This document shows, one piece after another, positions 44,124-51,967 of a stretch of DNA of 64,000 bases. The stretch comes from UBA6220 sp041650375 (GTDB taxonomy: Bacteria > Patescibacteriota > Minisyncoccia > Minisyncoccales > Minisyncoccaceae). The translations under genes and the position numbers were made by a program. Within the stretch, counting starts at the first letter, position 1. The number at the start of each line of letters is the position of its first letter. The notes under the pieces are model-generated. The model ran no database searches. It had not been told where the DNA came from and worked only from the letters and a program-made list of their open reading frames with translations. The stretch is from positions 117,929 through 181,928 of the forward strand of contig JBAZLH010000002.1 in the NCBI GenBank assembly GCA_041650375.1, written 5' to 3'.

Positions 44124-44390
44124 CTATGATTTAAGGCCGATTTTTTTAGTAATCTCTTTATAAGTCTTCTCATCGGTCTTTTGTAAATATTTCAAAAGTT
44201 TTCTTCTTTTGGAAACCATTTTCAAAAGTCCTTTTTTGGAATGAAGGTCTTTTTTATGTTCTTTTAGGTGTTCTAAAAGGCGTTCAATTTCTTCTGTTAA
44301 TAAAGCAATCTGAACTTCCGCTGACCCGGTGTCTTTTTCGTGGGTCTTGAATTTTTCAATAATGCTTGTCTTGTCTTCTGGTGATAACAT
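44124..44390 (-). CDS. rpsO: 30S ribosomal protein S15
   Basis: This 88-residue S15 contains FKTHEKDTGSAEVQIALLTEEIERLLEHLKEHKKDLHSKKGLL and SKRRKLLKYLQKTDEKTYKEI, diagnostic for the family. It binds 16S rRNA helices 20-22 early in small-subunit assembly. It precedes pnp. The 160-nt leader toward tRNA-Lys holds palindromes that could serve autoregulation or termination. Confidence 0.97.
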   Translation of the reverse strand: MLSPEDKTSIIEKFKTHEKDTGSAEVQIALLTEEIERLLEHLKEHKKDLHSKKGLLKMVSKRRKLLKYLQKTDEKTYKEITKKIGLKS

Positions 44391-44441
44391 ATTTTTATTA
44401 TTTATGTTTGTTATGCGCCTTGCCCCAGTAATATTTTAACC

Positions 44442-44504
44442 GAGACAGGTGTCTGTTCGTTATTTAGTTGTATAAATGTATATCGGATTTTACTAAATCC
44501 GATA
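44442..44504. promoter_or_regulatory. Two palindromes between tRNA-Lys and rpsO
   Basis: AGACA-GG-TGTCT (about 44444-44455) and a perfect 10-bp stem TATCGGATTT / AAATCCGATA with loop TACT (44481-44504) stand upstream of rpsO on its transcript. No T-run follows on minus, so a leader structure for S15 control or RNA processing is as likely as termination of tRNA-Lys. Confidence 0.45.
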
Positions 44505-44552
44505 CCTCGTCACCGGAGCTCCTCGGTCTTTTATGTCGCTAAGTGTCCGTTG

Positions 44553-44625
44553 TGCCCCGTGAGGGATTCGAACCCACGACCTTGAAGTTAAGAGCTTCCT
44601 GCTCTACCGACTGAGCTAACGGGGC
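44553..44625 (-). tRNA. tRNA-Lys (anticodon CUU)
   Basis: On minus the acceptor GCCCCGT pairs with ACGGGGC. The D-arm is GCTC..GAGC, the anticodon loop CTCTTAA has anticodon CTT, and the T-arm carries TTCGAAT. The anticodon stem has a G-A end mismatch at 27-43 and the T-stem a T-T mismatch. CCA is not encoded. Confidence 0.9.
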
Positions 44626-44639
44626 GCGCCGCATTTATT

Positions 44640-45080
44640 TTACGGGTTCTTGGGAGTTTTAAAAAATTGTAAAAGCCAATTACTTTGTGTTTCTCCTCCG
44701 ATAAAACTGACAAACCAGTAAACCAGCAACCACGCGCTGTAAGCGACAAGTAAACCAATAACAGCGTAAGTGATCATATCTTTGCCGCTTTTGAATTTAG
44801 CCGGGTCTCCGGCGGATGTCATCATTATAAAGCCGGCGTAAGCACACCATAAAACAGCCAAAGGCGGGATTAATTGAAAAAGAATAAAATTTATTACTCT
44901 TTGCACTAAACAGAATAAGGCCGCGAAATCACAAGGTGGCTGGCCTTCGTTGCCACAACATACAATTGCCCCGCAATCTGTGCAAGCAGCTGCGTTGGCT
45001 ATAATTGGAAAAGCAATAAAAAGCAAAAAAACAATGCCAATAATAATAGAAAAGTGTTTAAATTTATGCTTTAAAACCAT
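44640..45080 (-). CDS. VirB2/TrbC-like pilin with Cys-rich loop
   Basis: This 146-residue protein has a signal peptide (about 9-31, IIIGIVFLLFIAFPIIANAA) and then a short Cys-rich exported segment (CTDCGAIVCCGNEGQPPC). Two membrane helices follow (about 65-90 and 104-128) around TSAGDPAKFKSGKDMITYAVIG. This signal-helix-positive loop-helix layout is that of TrbC/VirB2 T4SS pilins, and the loop is very like those of the proteins at 28.4-36.1 kb. It stands alone, distant from the main T4SS genes. Confidence 0.75.
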   Translation of the reverse strand: MVLKHKFKHFSIIIGIVFLLFIAFPIIANAAACTDCGAIVCCGNEGQPPCDFAALFCLVQRVINFILFQLIPPLAVLWCAYAGFIMMTSAGDPAKFKSGKDMITYAVIGLLVAYSAWLLVYWFVSFIGGETQSNWLLQFFKTPKNP

Positions 45081-45099
45081 AAGTTTTGGTTGCTAATCT

Positions 45100-45545
45100 G
45101 GTTTTGAGTATAGTTTATTTTGTTTAAAAAATCAAGCCGTGGCGCGTCTGCACGTTCGAATTAAGGCAATTGTTCTAGCGGTACTGCTCGGCAGCACTGC
45201 CCTCTGCCGAGGCCAGCATTTCGTCGCCTTCGTTCCTCAAGATTCGCCTTCGTGTTTTATTCCCAGCAGCACTGTCCTGGCAGGAGTTCGTCTTTTTTCC
45301 TGTTGGAATAAGTGGGCAGGATTCGCCCTCAGATAAATTCTTGGAAGCCCCGGCAGCCCCCGCAGTAGCGGGGATTGCTGTTTTCTAAATGCGCTTCGCT
45401 TATTAAGAAAACAGGGAAGATTCGCTTTCTTTCCTGGTGGAATAAGTGGGCAGGATTCGCCCTCAGATAATTTTCTAGTGAAAATTTCTTCGGGCCCCGC
45501 TCGGCGCCGTCGCGCCTCCGCGTTCGAATCCTGCCAAGATACAAG
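45100..45545. repeat. Gene-free hairpin and repeat region with T-arm-like fragments
   Basis: No credible gene lies here. The stretch is less AT-rich than its surroundings and full of imperfect inverted repeats: CTCGGCAG/CTGCCGAG, CCCCGC-AGTA-GCGGGG and CTGTTTTCT/AGAAAACAG. A 40-nt unit occurs at 45297-45336 and 45431-45470 with one mismatch and contains GGGCAGGATTCGCCC. GATTCG variants recur at about 45241, 45419 and, inverted as GTTCGAATCCTGCC, at about 45523. The last two forms equal the T-arm of the nearby tRNA-Arg, so the region may be debris of duplicated tRNA pieces or a REP-type element. Confidence 0.6.
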
Positions 45546-45586
45546 TTAAACTAAAAAGTGGTACAGAATACCACTTTTTAGTTTAA
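45546..45586 (-). terminator. Perfect 17-bp hairpin downstream of tRNA-Arg
   Basis: Arms 45546-45562 and 45570-45586 are fully complementary around a 7-nt loop. It lies 5 nt from the tRNA 3' end and likely ends the tRNA/lipid operon transcript, although it lacks a long T-run. Confidence 0.7.
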
Positions 45587-45590
45587 GAAG

Positions 45591-45662
45591 TGCCCCCGGC
45601 AGGATTCGAACCCGCACCACTGGTTCCGAAGACCAGGACTCTATCCGTTGAGCTACGGGGGC
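45591..45662 (-). tRNA. tRNA-Arg (anticodon UCG)
   Basis: On minus, GCCCCCG pairs with CGGGGGC. The D-arm is GCTC..GAGT, the anticodon stem CTGGT/ACCAG encloses CTTCGGA with anticodon TCG, and the T-arm is GCGGG-TTCGAAT-CCTGC. CCA is not encoded. It lies directly after the PlsY genes. Confidence 0.92.
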
Positions 45663-45670
45663 TAACAATA

Positions 45671-46360
45671 TTATTCTTGTATATTGCCTTTTTTGTTGAG
45701 TTTTTTCAAGCCCTTAATTCGAAAAGGAGGAATGCCGTCTTGGTCAAAAAATAAGCGATTTTCTATGAGTTCCCTTTTTTTATCGCCTTCGGCGCTTTGT
45801 ATTTCTTTTAACGGGCTAAGCCTTTTAGCAAATACCGGCAAAAGAGAAAGCATTAAAAGCAAACCGGCGGGTTGCCAAGGCAGAACGGTAAATCCCAAGA
45901 AAATACCCGTAATTAAGGATAAGATTGTGCCGACTGCGGCGGTCCAAATAAAAGTGAAAAGAATGCAAGGAATCAAAATTATGGCAAGAAGCTGCCAAGA
46001 AAAAGCCAAGACCGCGCCGGCCAATGTCGCGAGCCCCCTTCCTCCGCGCCCGCCAACAAAGATTGACCAATTATGCCCGAAAATAGCCAAGACTCCGGCA
46101 ATAGATTGGACATACGGATCCAGCCCGTATTGTTTGGCGATGTAAACAACCAAAAAACCTTTGGCGCCGTCTAAAAGAAAAGCCAAGATTCCGGGAACCT
46201 TACCCACATTTTTCATTACATTGCTGGCCGAGCTTTTTTTCCAGCCTACTTCAAAAACGTTTTTTTTGGAAAATATTTTTGTGACCAAATAACTGAACGG
46301 AATAGCTCCGACTAAGTAAGATCCGGCAAGAATTATAATTGCAATAATAGCTTGTTGCAT
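45671..46360 (-). CDS. plsY: Divergent PlsY-family glycerol-3-phosphate acyltransferase (copy 1)
   Basis: This 229-residue polytopic protein of the PlsY family transfers an acyl group from acyl-phosphate to glycerol-3-phosphate at the membrane. Conserved blocks are AIPFSYLVTK, LLDGAKGFLVVYIA and GHNWSIFVGGRGGRGLATLAGA (the GH-x-F/W..GG(K/R)G motif). The first signature, canonically GSGNIGATN, is altered to KSSASNVMKNVGK, so substrate use may differ. The C-terminal 35 residues form an unusual charged tail. It follows copy 2 by 1 nt as the last protein gene of the lipid operon. Confidence 0.82.
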   Translation of the reverse strand: MQQAIIAIIILAGSYLVGAIPFSYLVTKIFSKKNVFEVGWKKSSASNVMKNVGKVPGILAFLLDGAKGFLVVYIAKQYGLDPYVQSIAGVLAIFGHNWSIFVGGRGGRGLATLAGAVLAFSWQLLAIILIPCILFTFIWTAAVGTILSLITGIFLGFTVLPWQPAGLLLMLSLLPVFAKRLSPLKEIQSAEGDKKRELIENRLFFDQDGIPPFRIKGLKKLNKKGNIQE

Positions 46361-46361
46361 T

Positions 46362-47087
46362 TTAGTTGGTTAAATATGTTTTGTTTTTTATGTTTTTGAT
46401 TTGTTCTTTTAAGCGGTCTTTGTGCGCGATTAAAACCAATAAAAGCGGCAAAAAGACAATTAAGAAAATACTTGGATTTAAGAAATAAATTAGAACCACG
46501 CCCGCGATTTCACCAAGCAGCCGGCCGATTATTTGATTGCTGATGGCATTGGGTATTAATTTTTTATTTAATTTATGCCCGGCCAAAATTTCTCCGATAA
46601 TCATAAATAAAATAACGGCGACAAACCAATACCAAGCTAAAATCGGTGAAAGGTATAAAATAATGCCGAATAACGTTGCCGCTCCCCTGCCGCCTTGGAA
46701 TTTGATGTACGCGGAATAATTGTGCCCGAGAATTGAGAAGAAGCAAGCGATTGCGACAGCGGCGAGAGATAAAGTGGCAAAAGAGATATTAACGCAAAGC
46801 GGGCAGAATGAAATCGCGGAAGCAGCTAGGAGTTTTTGGGTTAAAATAATAGTCAAAGCTCCTTTGCCCGCGTCCAAGAAAAAGACAACCAAAAAAGAAA
46901 GAGCTCCGATTGCTTTACCTTTTTTTTGCGTGGCAATGCGCAAAGTGTTTAACGCGCCAATGTTTTTAGAGCCGAAATCGCGCGGGTCTTGCTTGAAGAC
47001 TAATTTATTAAACGCAAGCGCGAATGGGATTGAACCGATTAAATAAGAGAATAGCCCAACAATGAACAATATTAATAAATATGGCAT
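46362..47087 (-). CDS. plsY: Divergent PlsY-family glycerol-3-phosphate acyltransferase (copy 2)
   Basis: This 241-residue PlsY paralogue has IGSIPFALAFNKLVFKQDPRDFGSKNIGALNTLR as first signature (canonical GSGNIGATN changed), VVFFLDAGKGALTI as second and GHNYSAYIKFQGGRGAATLFGI as third. An insertion around SFCPLCVNISFATLSLAAVAI lengthens the loop before motif three. It is closer to the canonical form than copy 1. It is 16 nt after the first FakB gene in transcription order. Confidence 0.84.
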   Translation of the reverse strand: MPYLLILFIVGLFSYLIGSIPFALAFNKLVFKQDPRDFGSKNIGALNTLRIATQKKGKAIGALSFLVVFFLDAGKGALTIILTQKLLAASAISFCPLCVNISFATLSLAAVAIACFFSILGHNYSAYIKFQGGRGAATLFGIILYLSPILAWYWFVAVILFMIIGEILAGHKLNKKLIPNAISNQIIGRLLGEIAGVVLIYFLNPSIFLIVFLPLLLVLIAHKDRLKEQIKNIKNKTYLTN

Positions 47088-47103
47088 AGAGAATTAATTT
47101 AAG

Positions 47104-47979
47104 TTAGTCTTGAACAGTGCAGCAGATCAAAGCTCCCGGACCGACATGAGCTCCGATAACCGGGCCCATCGCGGCAGTAAATTCTATCTTTGCTTGCGGA
47201 TAATTTTTAGCGAAAAGCTCTTCCAGGCTTTTCGCTTCCGTTGGGTTATCGGCGTGCGAAATAGCAATGCTGACTTTTTTTCCTTGCGCCAAAGGCTCTT
47301 TTATAATGCTTTCCACTTGCTTAAATAAAGCATTGGCCGTGTCCTTGGCTTGCATTTTTAGATTGGCTGGTTTTACGGCTCCGTCTATCATGGACAAAAG
47401 CGGGCGCATTCCCAATTTTTGCATTTGCTCCATCAACACTGCCACAGTGTGGCTTATTCTTCCACCGGCTTCCAGCCAATAAGGCCCTTCCAGCATGCCG
47501 AAAAGTTTGGTTTGATTCTTTTGTTTTTCCAATTTTTGGGCAATTTCTTCTATCCCAACTCCCTGTTCATCCATTTCCCCGGCTTTAATAGCCAACAATG
47601 TTTCAGCAGCATCCGCATTGTAAGAATCCACTATGAAAATTCTTTTTTGATCTTCTTCGTTAAACATTTTTTTGGCTTGGACGGCCGAATTGTAAGTTCC
47701 CGAAATAACCGAGCTGATTGTTATAGCTAAAACATATTGGCTTTTTTGGAGCGCTTCATCAAAGGCTTTTTTAAATAAACCCATGGACGGCTGGGAAGTT
47801 TTAGGCGTGGTTTTTACTCCTTGTTTTTTGGCTTCACGCATTTTCGTAAACATATCGCCGGACAAATTTTCTCCTTCCGGCCAGTCAAGCTTAAAAGGCG
47901 CGATAATAAATCCGAAGCGTTGCATCAATTCTTCGGTCATTGGCGCGCTTTGTCCCAAAATAATGGTTGTATTTTTCAT
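47104..47979 (-). CDS. fakB: DegV/FakB-type fatty-acid-binding protein (copy 1)
   Basis: This 291-residue EDD-fold protein of the DegV family has the conserved TSQPS (61-65), SSVISGTYNSAVQA and C-terminal GPVIGAHVGPGALICC. FakB proteins bind a free fatty acid and present its carboxylate to the kinase FakA, giving acyl-phosphate. Length is standard (280-290). Its place between PlsY genes and a FakA-type gene supports this role directly. Confidence 0.88.
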   Translation of the reverse strand: MKNTTIILGQSAPMTEELMQRFGFIIAPFKLDWPEGENLSGDMFTKMREAKKQGVKTTPKTSQPSMGLFKKAFDEALQKSQYVLAITISSVISGTYNSAVQAKKMFNEEDQKRIFIVDSYNADAAETLLAIKAGEMDEQGVGIEEIAQKLEKQKNQTKLFGMLEGPYWLEAGGRISHTVAVLMEQMQKLGMRPLLSMIDGAVKPANLKMQAKDTANALFKQVESIIKEPLAQGKKVSIAISHADNPTEAKSLEELFAKNYPQAKIEFTAAMGPVIGAHVGPGALICCTVQD

Positions 47980-48000
47980 GTATTTATAATTAAGAATTAA

Positions 48001-48891
48001 TTATTGTTGCCAAGAGAAAATTAATGAACCCGGGCCTATGTGCGCGCCAATCGGATAACAAACCGAGCCGATATAAACCAGCTCCAAATCGGCTTGGTTT
48101 TTAATCAAACTTTCCAGTTTTTCGGCTTGTTCCGGATTGTCGGCGTGAGTAATCGCGATTTTTATTTTTTTATCTTCTTGCCTGATTGCCGCGGTTTGTT
48201 TGGAGAATTCTTCAAAAAGCGTGTTGGCCAGGCCTTTTAGATTTTTTTTAATGCTTACGATTGAAAGTTTGCCTCCGCGTAAACCGAAGATCGGTTTAAT
48301 ATTCCTAATCTCGGCTTGGTTTAAGGCTATTGGCAGAAAACTGGGCAATCGGCCGCTGGCTTCAATCCATTTCGGCTTTTCGTAAGCTCCTACCAATTTA
48401 AAATTGGATAATTCTTTTTTTATTTGGCTAACGACATCTTCTATTTTCAGCCGGGTATCTTTTATAAGTTCTGCGACCCTTAAAATAACCAGCCCCTCGC
48501 TGCCGCTTCCGGCAAAAGAATCAATGATAAAAACTTTGCTTCGCAAATTATCCGGCAAGAATTTTACGGCCTGCAGCGCGGAATTATACGCTCCGGATAT
48601 TTTTGAAGAAAACGTAACACAGACAATATTTTCAAATTGTTTTAGTTTTTCTTGGAAGGCATTTAAAAAACCGCTAACAGAAGGTTGCGAAGTTTTAATC
48701 AAGGCTTTGAGCCCTTGCTTCTCTCCCTCGCGTATTTTTTGATAAACATTTCCCGGGAATTCCGACAATTCGCCATATTCAATTTTAAAAGGCACAATGG
48801 AAACATTATTTTCTTTAATTAATTCCTCAGGTAAATCCCCCATTTCATCCGCTACCAACCCAATGCTTTTTTTATTGTTTATTTCTTCCAT
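48001..48891 (-). CDS. fakB: DegV/FakB-type fatty-acid-binding protein (copy 2)
   Basis: This 296-residue paralogue has TSQPS (67-71), SSKISGAYNSALQAV and CYPIGAHIGPGSLIFSW at the C-terminus. Two FakB copies with different fatty-acid preference (saturated versus unsaturated) are known in Firmicutes; specificity here cannot be read by eye. It lies 8 nt after the FakA-DegV fusion gene and 21 nt before copy 1. Confidence 0.88.
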   Translation of the reverse strand: MEEINNKKSIGLVADEMGDLPEELIKENNVSIVPFKIEYGELSEFPGNVYQKIREGEKQGLKALIKTSQPSVSGFLNAFQEKLKQFENIVCVTFSSKISGAYNSALQAVKFLPDNLRSKVFIIDSFAGSGSEGLVILRVAELIKDTRLKIEDVVSQIKKELSNFKLVGAYEKPKWIEASGRLPSFLPIALNQAEIRNIKPIFGLRGGKLSIVSIKKNLKGLANTLFEEFSKQTAAIRQEDKKIKIAITHADNPEQAEKLESLIKNQADLELVYIGSVCYPIGAHIGPGSLIFSWQQ

Positions 48892-48899
48892 TAGTTTGT

Positions 48900-50696
48900 T
48901 TATTTAAGAATCCATCCCACGAATAAGCTGTGCGGACAAGCGTTAATGCTCGTAACCGGATCAGTAATGCTGATAAACGAAATATCGGCTTTTTTCGTTG
49001 TTTTTAATTGAGTTTTTAATTTATCCGCTTCTTCCAAGTTGTCGCCGTGCGCGATAACCACCCTTATTTTTTTGCCGTTTAACAAATCGTGGCGAGTTAA
49101 GCGTTCTATTTTATTAAATAAGACGGAAGCGAAATCTTCGGACTTTACCCTTTCCACCGGCACGATGCGGCCGCTTCTTTTTTCAATAAGCAAATAATCT
49201 TTTTTTGGTTCTTCTTTTTGAAACCACATTCGGGCCGGTTGTTTTTCTTTCTTCCACCAGCGGGAATTTTCAAAAATTCCGTAAAAGCGGATATTAGGAA
49301 TAATGTTTTGCAAGCGCGAAACAACTTCTTTTATTTTGCGCTGTTCCCGAATTAATTCAATGGCTTCCAAAACCACCAAGGATTGGCCGGCGCTGATGTT
49401 GTACGAATCAATTATGTAAACTTTTTCTTTTTGGTTCCAGGGCAGCATTTCTCTTGCCTTTAGCGCGGAATTATAGTTGTTGGATAACTTGGAACTGCTG
49501 ACAATTGCCAATACGCTTTCAAATTTTTCCAACTGCTTTTTAAACGATTCCATGAAAAATTCAGGTGAAATCGGGTTAATGGTTGGTTTGGTGTTTAGGC
49601 CTTTTTTCTTAGCCTCTTTTATTTTTTCGCAAACATTTTCTCCGGCCAAATTTTGTTCTTCGGGCCAGTTGATGCGGAAAGGAATAACTTCAATGTCGTA
49701 ATGTTGGATGATTTTTTGGCTTAAGCCCGCGCGTTCATCAATTACAATGCCGATAGATACGTCTTTCAGAACCGATTCGGCTCCAACGATTTCCATGGCC
49801 ATATCCTGCAAACGCAAATTTTCTACTGCGCCCATTTTGGAAATAATATCCCTGACTTCATACGGGTCGTCGGTATGGATATGGATTTTGGTCCTCTCCC
49901 CCACTTGAATAATGTCCAAGCAATTGCCAAGATATTTTAATTTGTTTCTTATCTCGTTTTCTTTAACGTCCGTCCTTCTCATCAGGGCCACTACTTCATA
50001 ACGGTTGGATAAAATTTGCACGAATTTTCGCGTGGCTGATTCTTCCTTGCTTAATAGCGAAGAGCTGATTGAGGTCATTGAGTCAGTCTGCTCCGAGAGA
50101 ATATCCAAATAGGTTTCCAAGATCATTAAAAAGCCCAAGCCGCCGGCGTCCACGACCCCGGCTTTTTTTAATAGTTCCATTTTTTCCGGAGTTTCCATTA
50201 AGGCCGTGTTCGCGGATTTAAACGCTTTGGAAAATATTTTGACAAGGTCGGTTTCTTTTTTGGCATACTCAGAAAAAGTTTCAGCAAAAGCCCTAATCAC
50301 GTCTAAAATAGTTCCTTCTTTCGGGTTCTGGATAGAGTCTTTCGCCCGTTCATAACCTTGATAAAAAGCATTGCCTAAAGTTTTCGCGTCAGCATCCTGG
50401 TTGTCCAAGGCGAGAATAAATCCGGCTAAAAAACCGGTATAAATTATGCCCGTGTTTCCTTGGGCCGCGGTTAAAGCCGCGTCCAGGGCGGCGGCGCCAA
50501 AACTTTCCATGCCGTCAAAGTCTTTTTCTTGGATGGCATCTTTAATGCCCTTGAGCGTGGCGGCCAGATTGGTTCCCGTGTCTTGGTCCGGAACCGGAAA
50601 AACATTTATTTTGTTTACGTTTTCTTTATCCCTCTCCAAGCGTTCGGCGGAGAAGATAAACATTTTTTTTAGTTCTTGATGGGTAAGTATTTCCAT
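48900..50696 (-). CDS. FakA-type fatty acid kinase fused to a DegV domain
   Basis: This 598-residue two-part protein begins with a DhaL/DAK2 nucleotide-binding domain (1-200). It has KINVFPVPDQDTGTNLAATL, whose D37 and D39 are metal/ATP ligands, plus AAQGNTGIIYTGFL and AGVVDAGGLGF. Residues about 225-305 match the FakA middle domain (KIHIHTDDP). From about 311 a DegV domain starts: VSIGIVIDERAGL, TINPISPEF (in place of TSQPS) and SSSKLSNNYNSALKA. It would phosphorylate fatty acid bound to its own DegV domain or to the two free FakB proteins. Ordinary FakA has a different C-terminal domain. Confidence 0.85.
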   Translation of the reverse strand: MEILTHQELKKMFIFSAERLERDKENVNKINVFPVPDQDTGTNLAATLKGIKDAIQEKDFDGMESFGAAALDAALTAAQGNTGIIYTGFLAGFILALDNQDADAKTLGNAFYQGYERAKDSIQNPKEGTILDVIRAFAETFSEYAKKETDLVKIFSKAFKSANTALMETPEKMELLKKAGVVDAGGLGFLMILETYLDILSEQTDSMTSISSSLLSKEESATRKFVQILSNRYEVVALMRRTDVKENEIRNKLKYLGNCLDIIQVGERTKIHIHTDDPYEVRDIISKMGAVENLRLQDMAMEIVGAESVLKDVSIGIVIDERAGLSQKIIQHYDIEVIPFRINWPEEQNLAGENVCEKIKEAKKKGLNTKPTINPISPEFFMESFKKQLEKFESVLAIVSSSKLSNNYNSALKAREMLPWNQKEKVYIIDSYNISAGQSLVVLEAIELIREQRKIKEVVSRLQNIIPNIRFYGIFENSRWWKKEKQPARMWFQKEEPKKDYLLIEKRSGRIVPVERVKSEDFASVLFNKIERLTRHDLLNGKKIRVVIAHGDNLEEADKLKTQLKTTKKADISFISITDPVTSINACPHSLFVGWILK

Positions 50697-50735
50697 AATT
50701 CAAAAAGAGGAATTTTTGTTTTTCCCCTTTTAATT

Positions 50736-51386
50736 CTATTTAATTCTGCCTTCCAAGTCTTCAAGTAATTTTCTTGCCAAATCTTTGCCTCCTAGACCGA
50801 AAGCCAACCCAAACGTGATAACAATTAAAGCCACAAAGCCGATAAAAATGCTCAATATCAGGGTTGGAACAATGTTTAATTGGTAGAGAATGGCTAAGGC
50901 GGCCAATATCCAGGTTGCCCAAGAAATAATATCCCCCAAGATTCCAGAATAAGTAATCTTTTCTTTTTCAAGGCTGACTAGCACGATTTTTTTGGAAAAC
51001 CCGGCGATGTAAATCGCAAAGATGAAAATTACTATTGAAATCAGAATATTGGGGAAATAATTAATAACGGACATTAAGACGGTATTGACCTGATCCAGCC
51101 CGATAATGTCAAAAAATACGGTAAAGAATAATAAAATAAAAAACACTTCAATGATTAATCCAAAGAATTTGGCCACGTCCAAGCGCGCGTCATAACGGTC
51201 AAAAAAACTTTCCCAGCCCAATGTTTTGGCCATTTGGTTTAAGCGCATTTTCGCGAATAAATCAACAACCATGTTTTTAATCCTCATGGAAACGAGCCAG
51301 CCGACGATTAAAATGAAAAGACCCCAAAGCAGGTTTGGCGCGTTAATGAAAGCATTTTGTGAAAAAATGTCTAAAATGGATGTCAT
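50736..51386 (-). CDS. TM-helix-repeat membrane protein (MscS-related, no channel domain)
   Basis: This 216-residue protein has five membrane segments (about 20-38, 72-95, 105-130, 150-165, 170-200). Conserved pieces are WGLFILIVGWLVSMRIKNMV and FGLAFGLGGKDLARKLLEDL, the signature of the conserved TM helix repeat family seen next to MscS-type channels. The cytoplasmic beta and alpha/beta domains of MscS are absent, so it is either a minimal channel or an accessory membrane protein. It sits inside the lipid operon between the FakA-type and CarS-like genes. Confidence 0.78.
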   Translation of the reverse strand: MTSILDIFSQNAFINAPNLLWGLFILIVGWLVSMRIKNMVVDLFAKMRLNQMAKTLGWESFFDRYDARLDVAKFFGLIIEVFFILLFFTVFFDIIGLDQVNTVLMSVINYFPNILISIVIFIFAIYIAGFSKKIVLVSLEKEKITYSGILGDIISWATWILAALAILYQLNIVPTLILSIFIGFVALIVITFGLAFGLGGKDLARKLLEDLEGRIK

Positions 51387-51406
51387 ATTGTTATTTTTAT
51401 ATTATA

Positions 51407-51967
51407 TTACCACTTTGCTTTGTGCAAGCCCAAACTATACCCGATTCGATTGAAAATAATATGGATAAAAAAGGTCATAACAAACAAGATTAACCAGAAA
51501 ACAATGCCCAAGTGAGCAACAGGTTCAACAAAAATAAAAGCGCCGATAACGTAATTAGTTTGATCAAAGGGAATAAAAGGAAAGCCGGGCCTAAGCTTTA
51601 AGCGGCGTTTAATAAAAGCAAAAGAAATGTCACCGAAAAGAATGCCCGCGGCCAAGAGCAGTCCGAAGGCCAATCCCCCGAATTGGTAATAAGAATTAAA
51701 TCCCAGGGATTCATAAATGCCCAAGTGAAAATAATGGTTTATTTGGAAAAACAGTTCGGTAAAAATACTGCAAGCGATTAACTCCGCCACCAATCCTCGC
51801 CAGGTCTTATGATTGCCCAAAATAGGCGCGCCCCACAAGGTTTTGTTATTGTCTATGGGAGAATTTAAAATATTAACCTTGTTGATTAACGGCGGAATGG
51901 CGTTGGCAATGTAAGCCGGCCAAAAGAAATAGAAAATAATCCAAATATAGTATAAATAGGAAATCAT
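51407..51967 (-). CDS. CDP-archaeol-synthase-like (CarS/DUF46) membrane protein
   Basis: This 186-residue protein has about five membrane helices. It shows PAYIANAIPPLI near the start, then PILGNHKTWRGLVAELIA, GDISFAFIKRRLKLRPG and PFIPFDQTNYVIGAFIF. These match the CarS pattern (GxxKTWRG, GDxxxSxxKRR, DQ). CarS transfers CMP to unsaturated archaeal ether lipids; in bacteria the family could make CDP-activated lipid in place of CdsA. It overlaps plsY by 4 nt (ATGA), so the two are translationally coupled. This gene follows PlsY logically: acylated glycerol-phosphate, then CDP-lipid. Substrate is inferred. Confidence 0.82.
   Translation of the reverse strand: MISYLYYIWIIFYFFWPAYIANAIPPLINKVNILNSPIDNNKTLWGAPILGNHKTWRGLVAELIACSIFTELFFQINHYFHLGIYESLGFNSYYQFGGLAFGLLLAAGILFGDISFAFIKRRLKLRPGFPFIPFDQTNYVIGAFIFVEPVAHLGIVFWLILFVMTFFIHIIFNRIGYSLGLHKAKW

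Noticed and set aside
45139..45544. Two ORFs of 65 and 71 residues in the hairpin region
   Set aside because: They cover inverted repeats on opposite strands, lack ribosome-binding sites and show no domain pattern.
51964..51967. TGA as a sense codon (SR1/Gracilibacteria code)
   Set aside because: plsY ends in TGA overlapping the next ATG, and long frames elsewhere do not need TGA readthrough.
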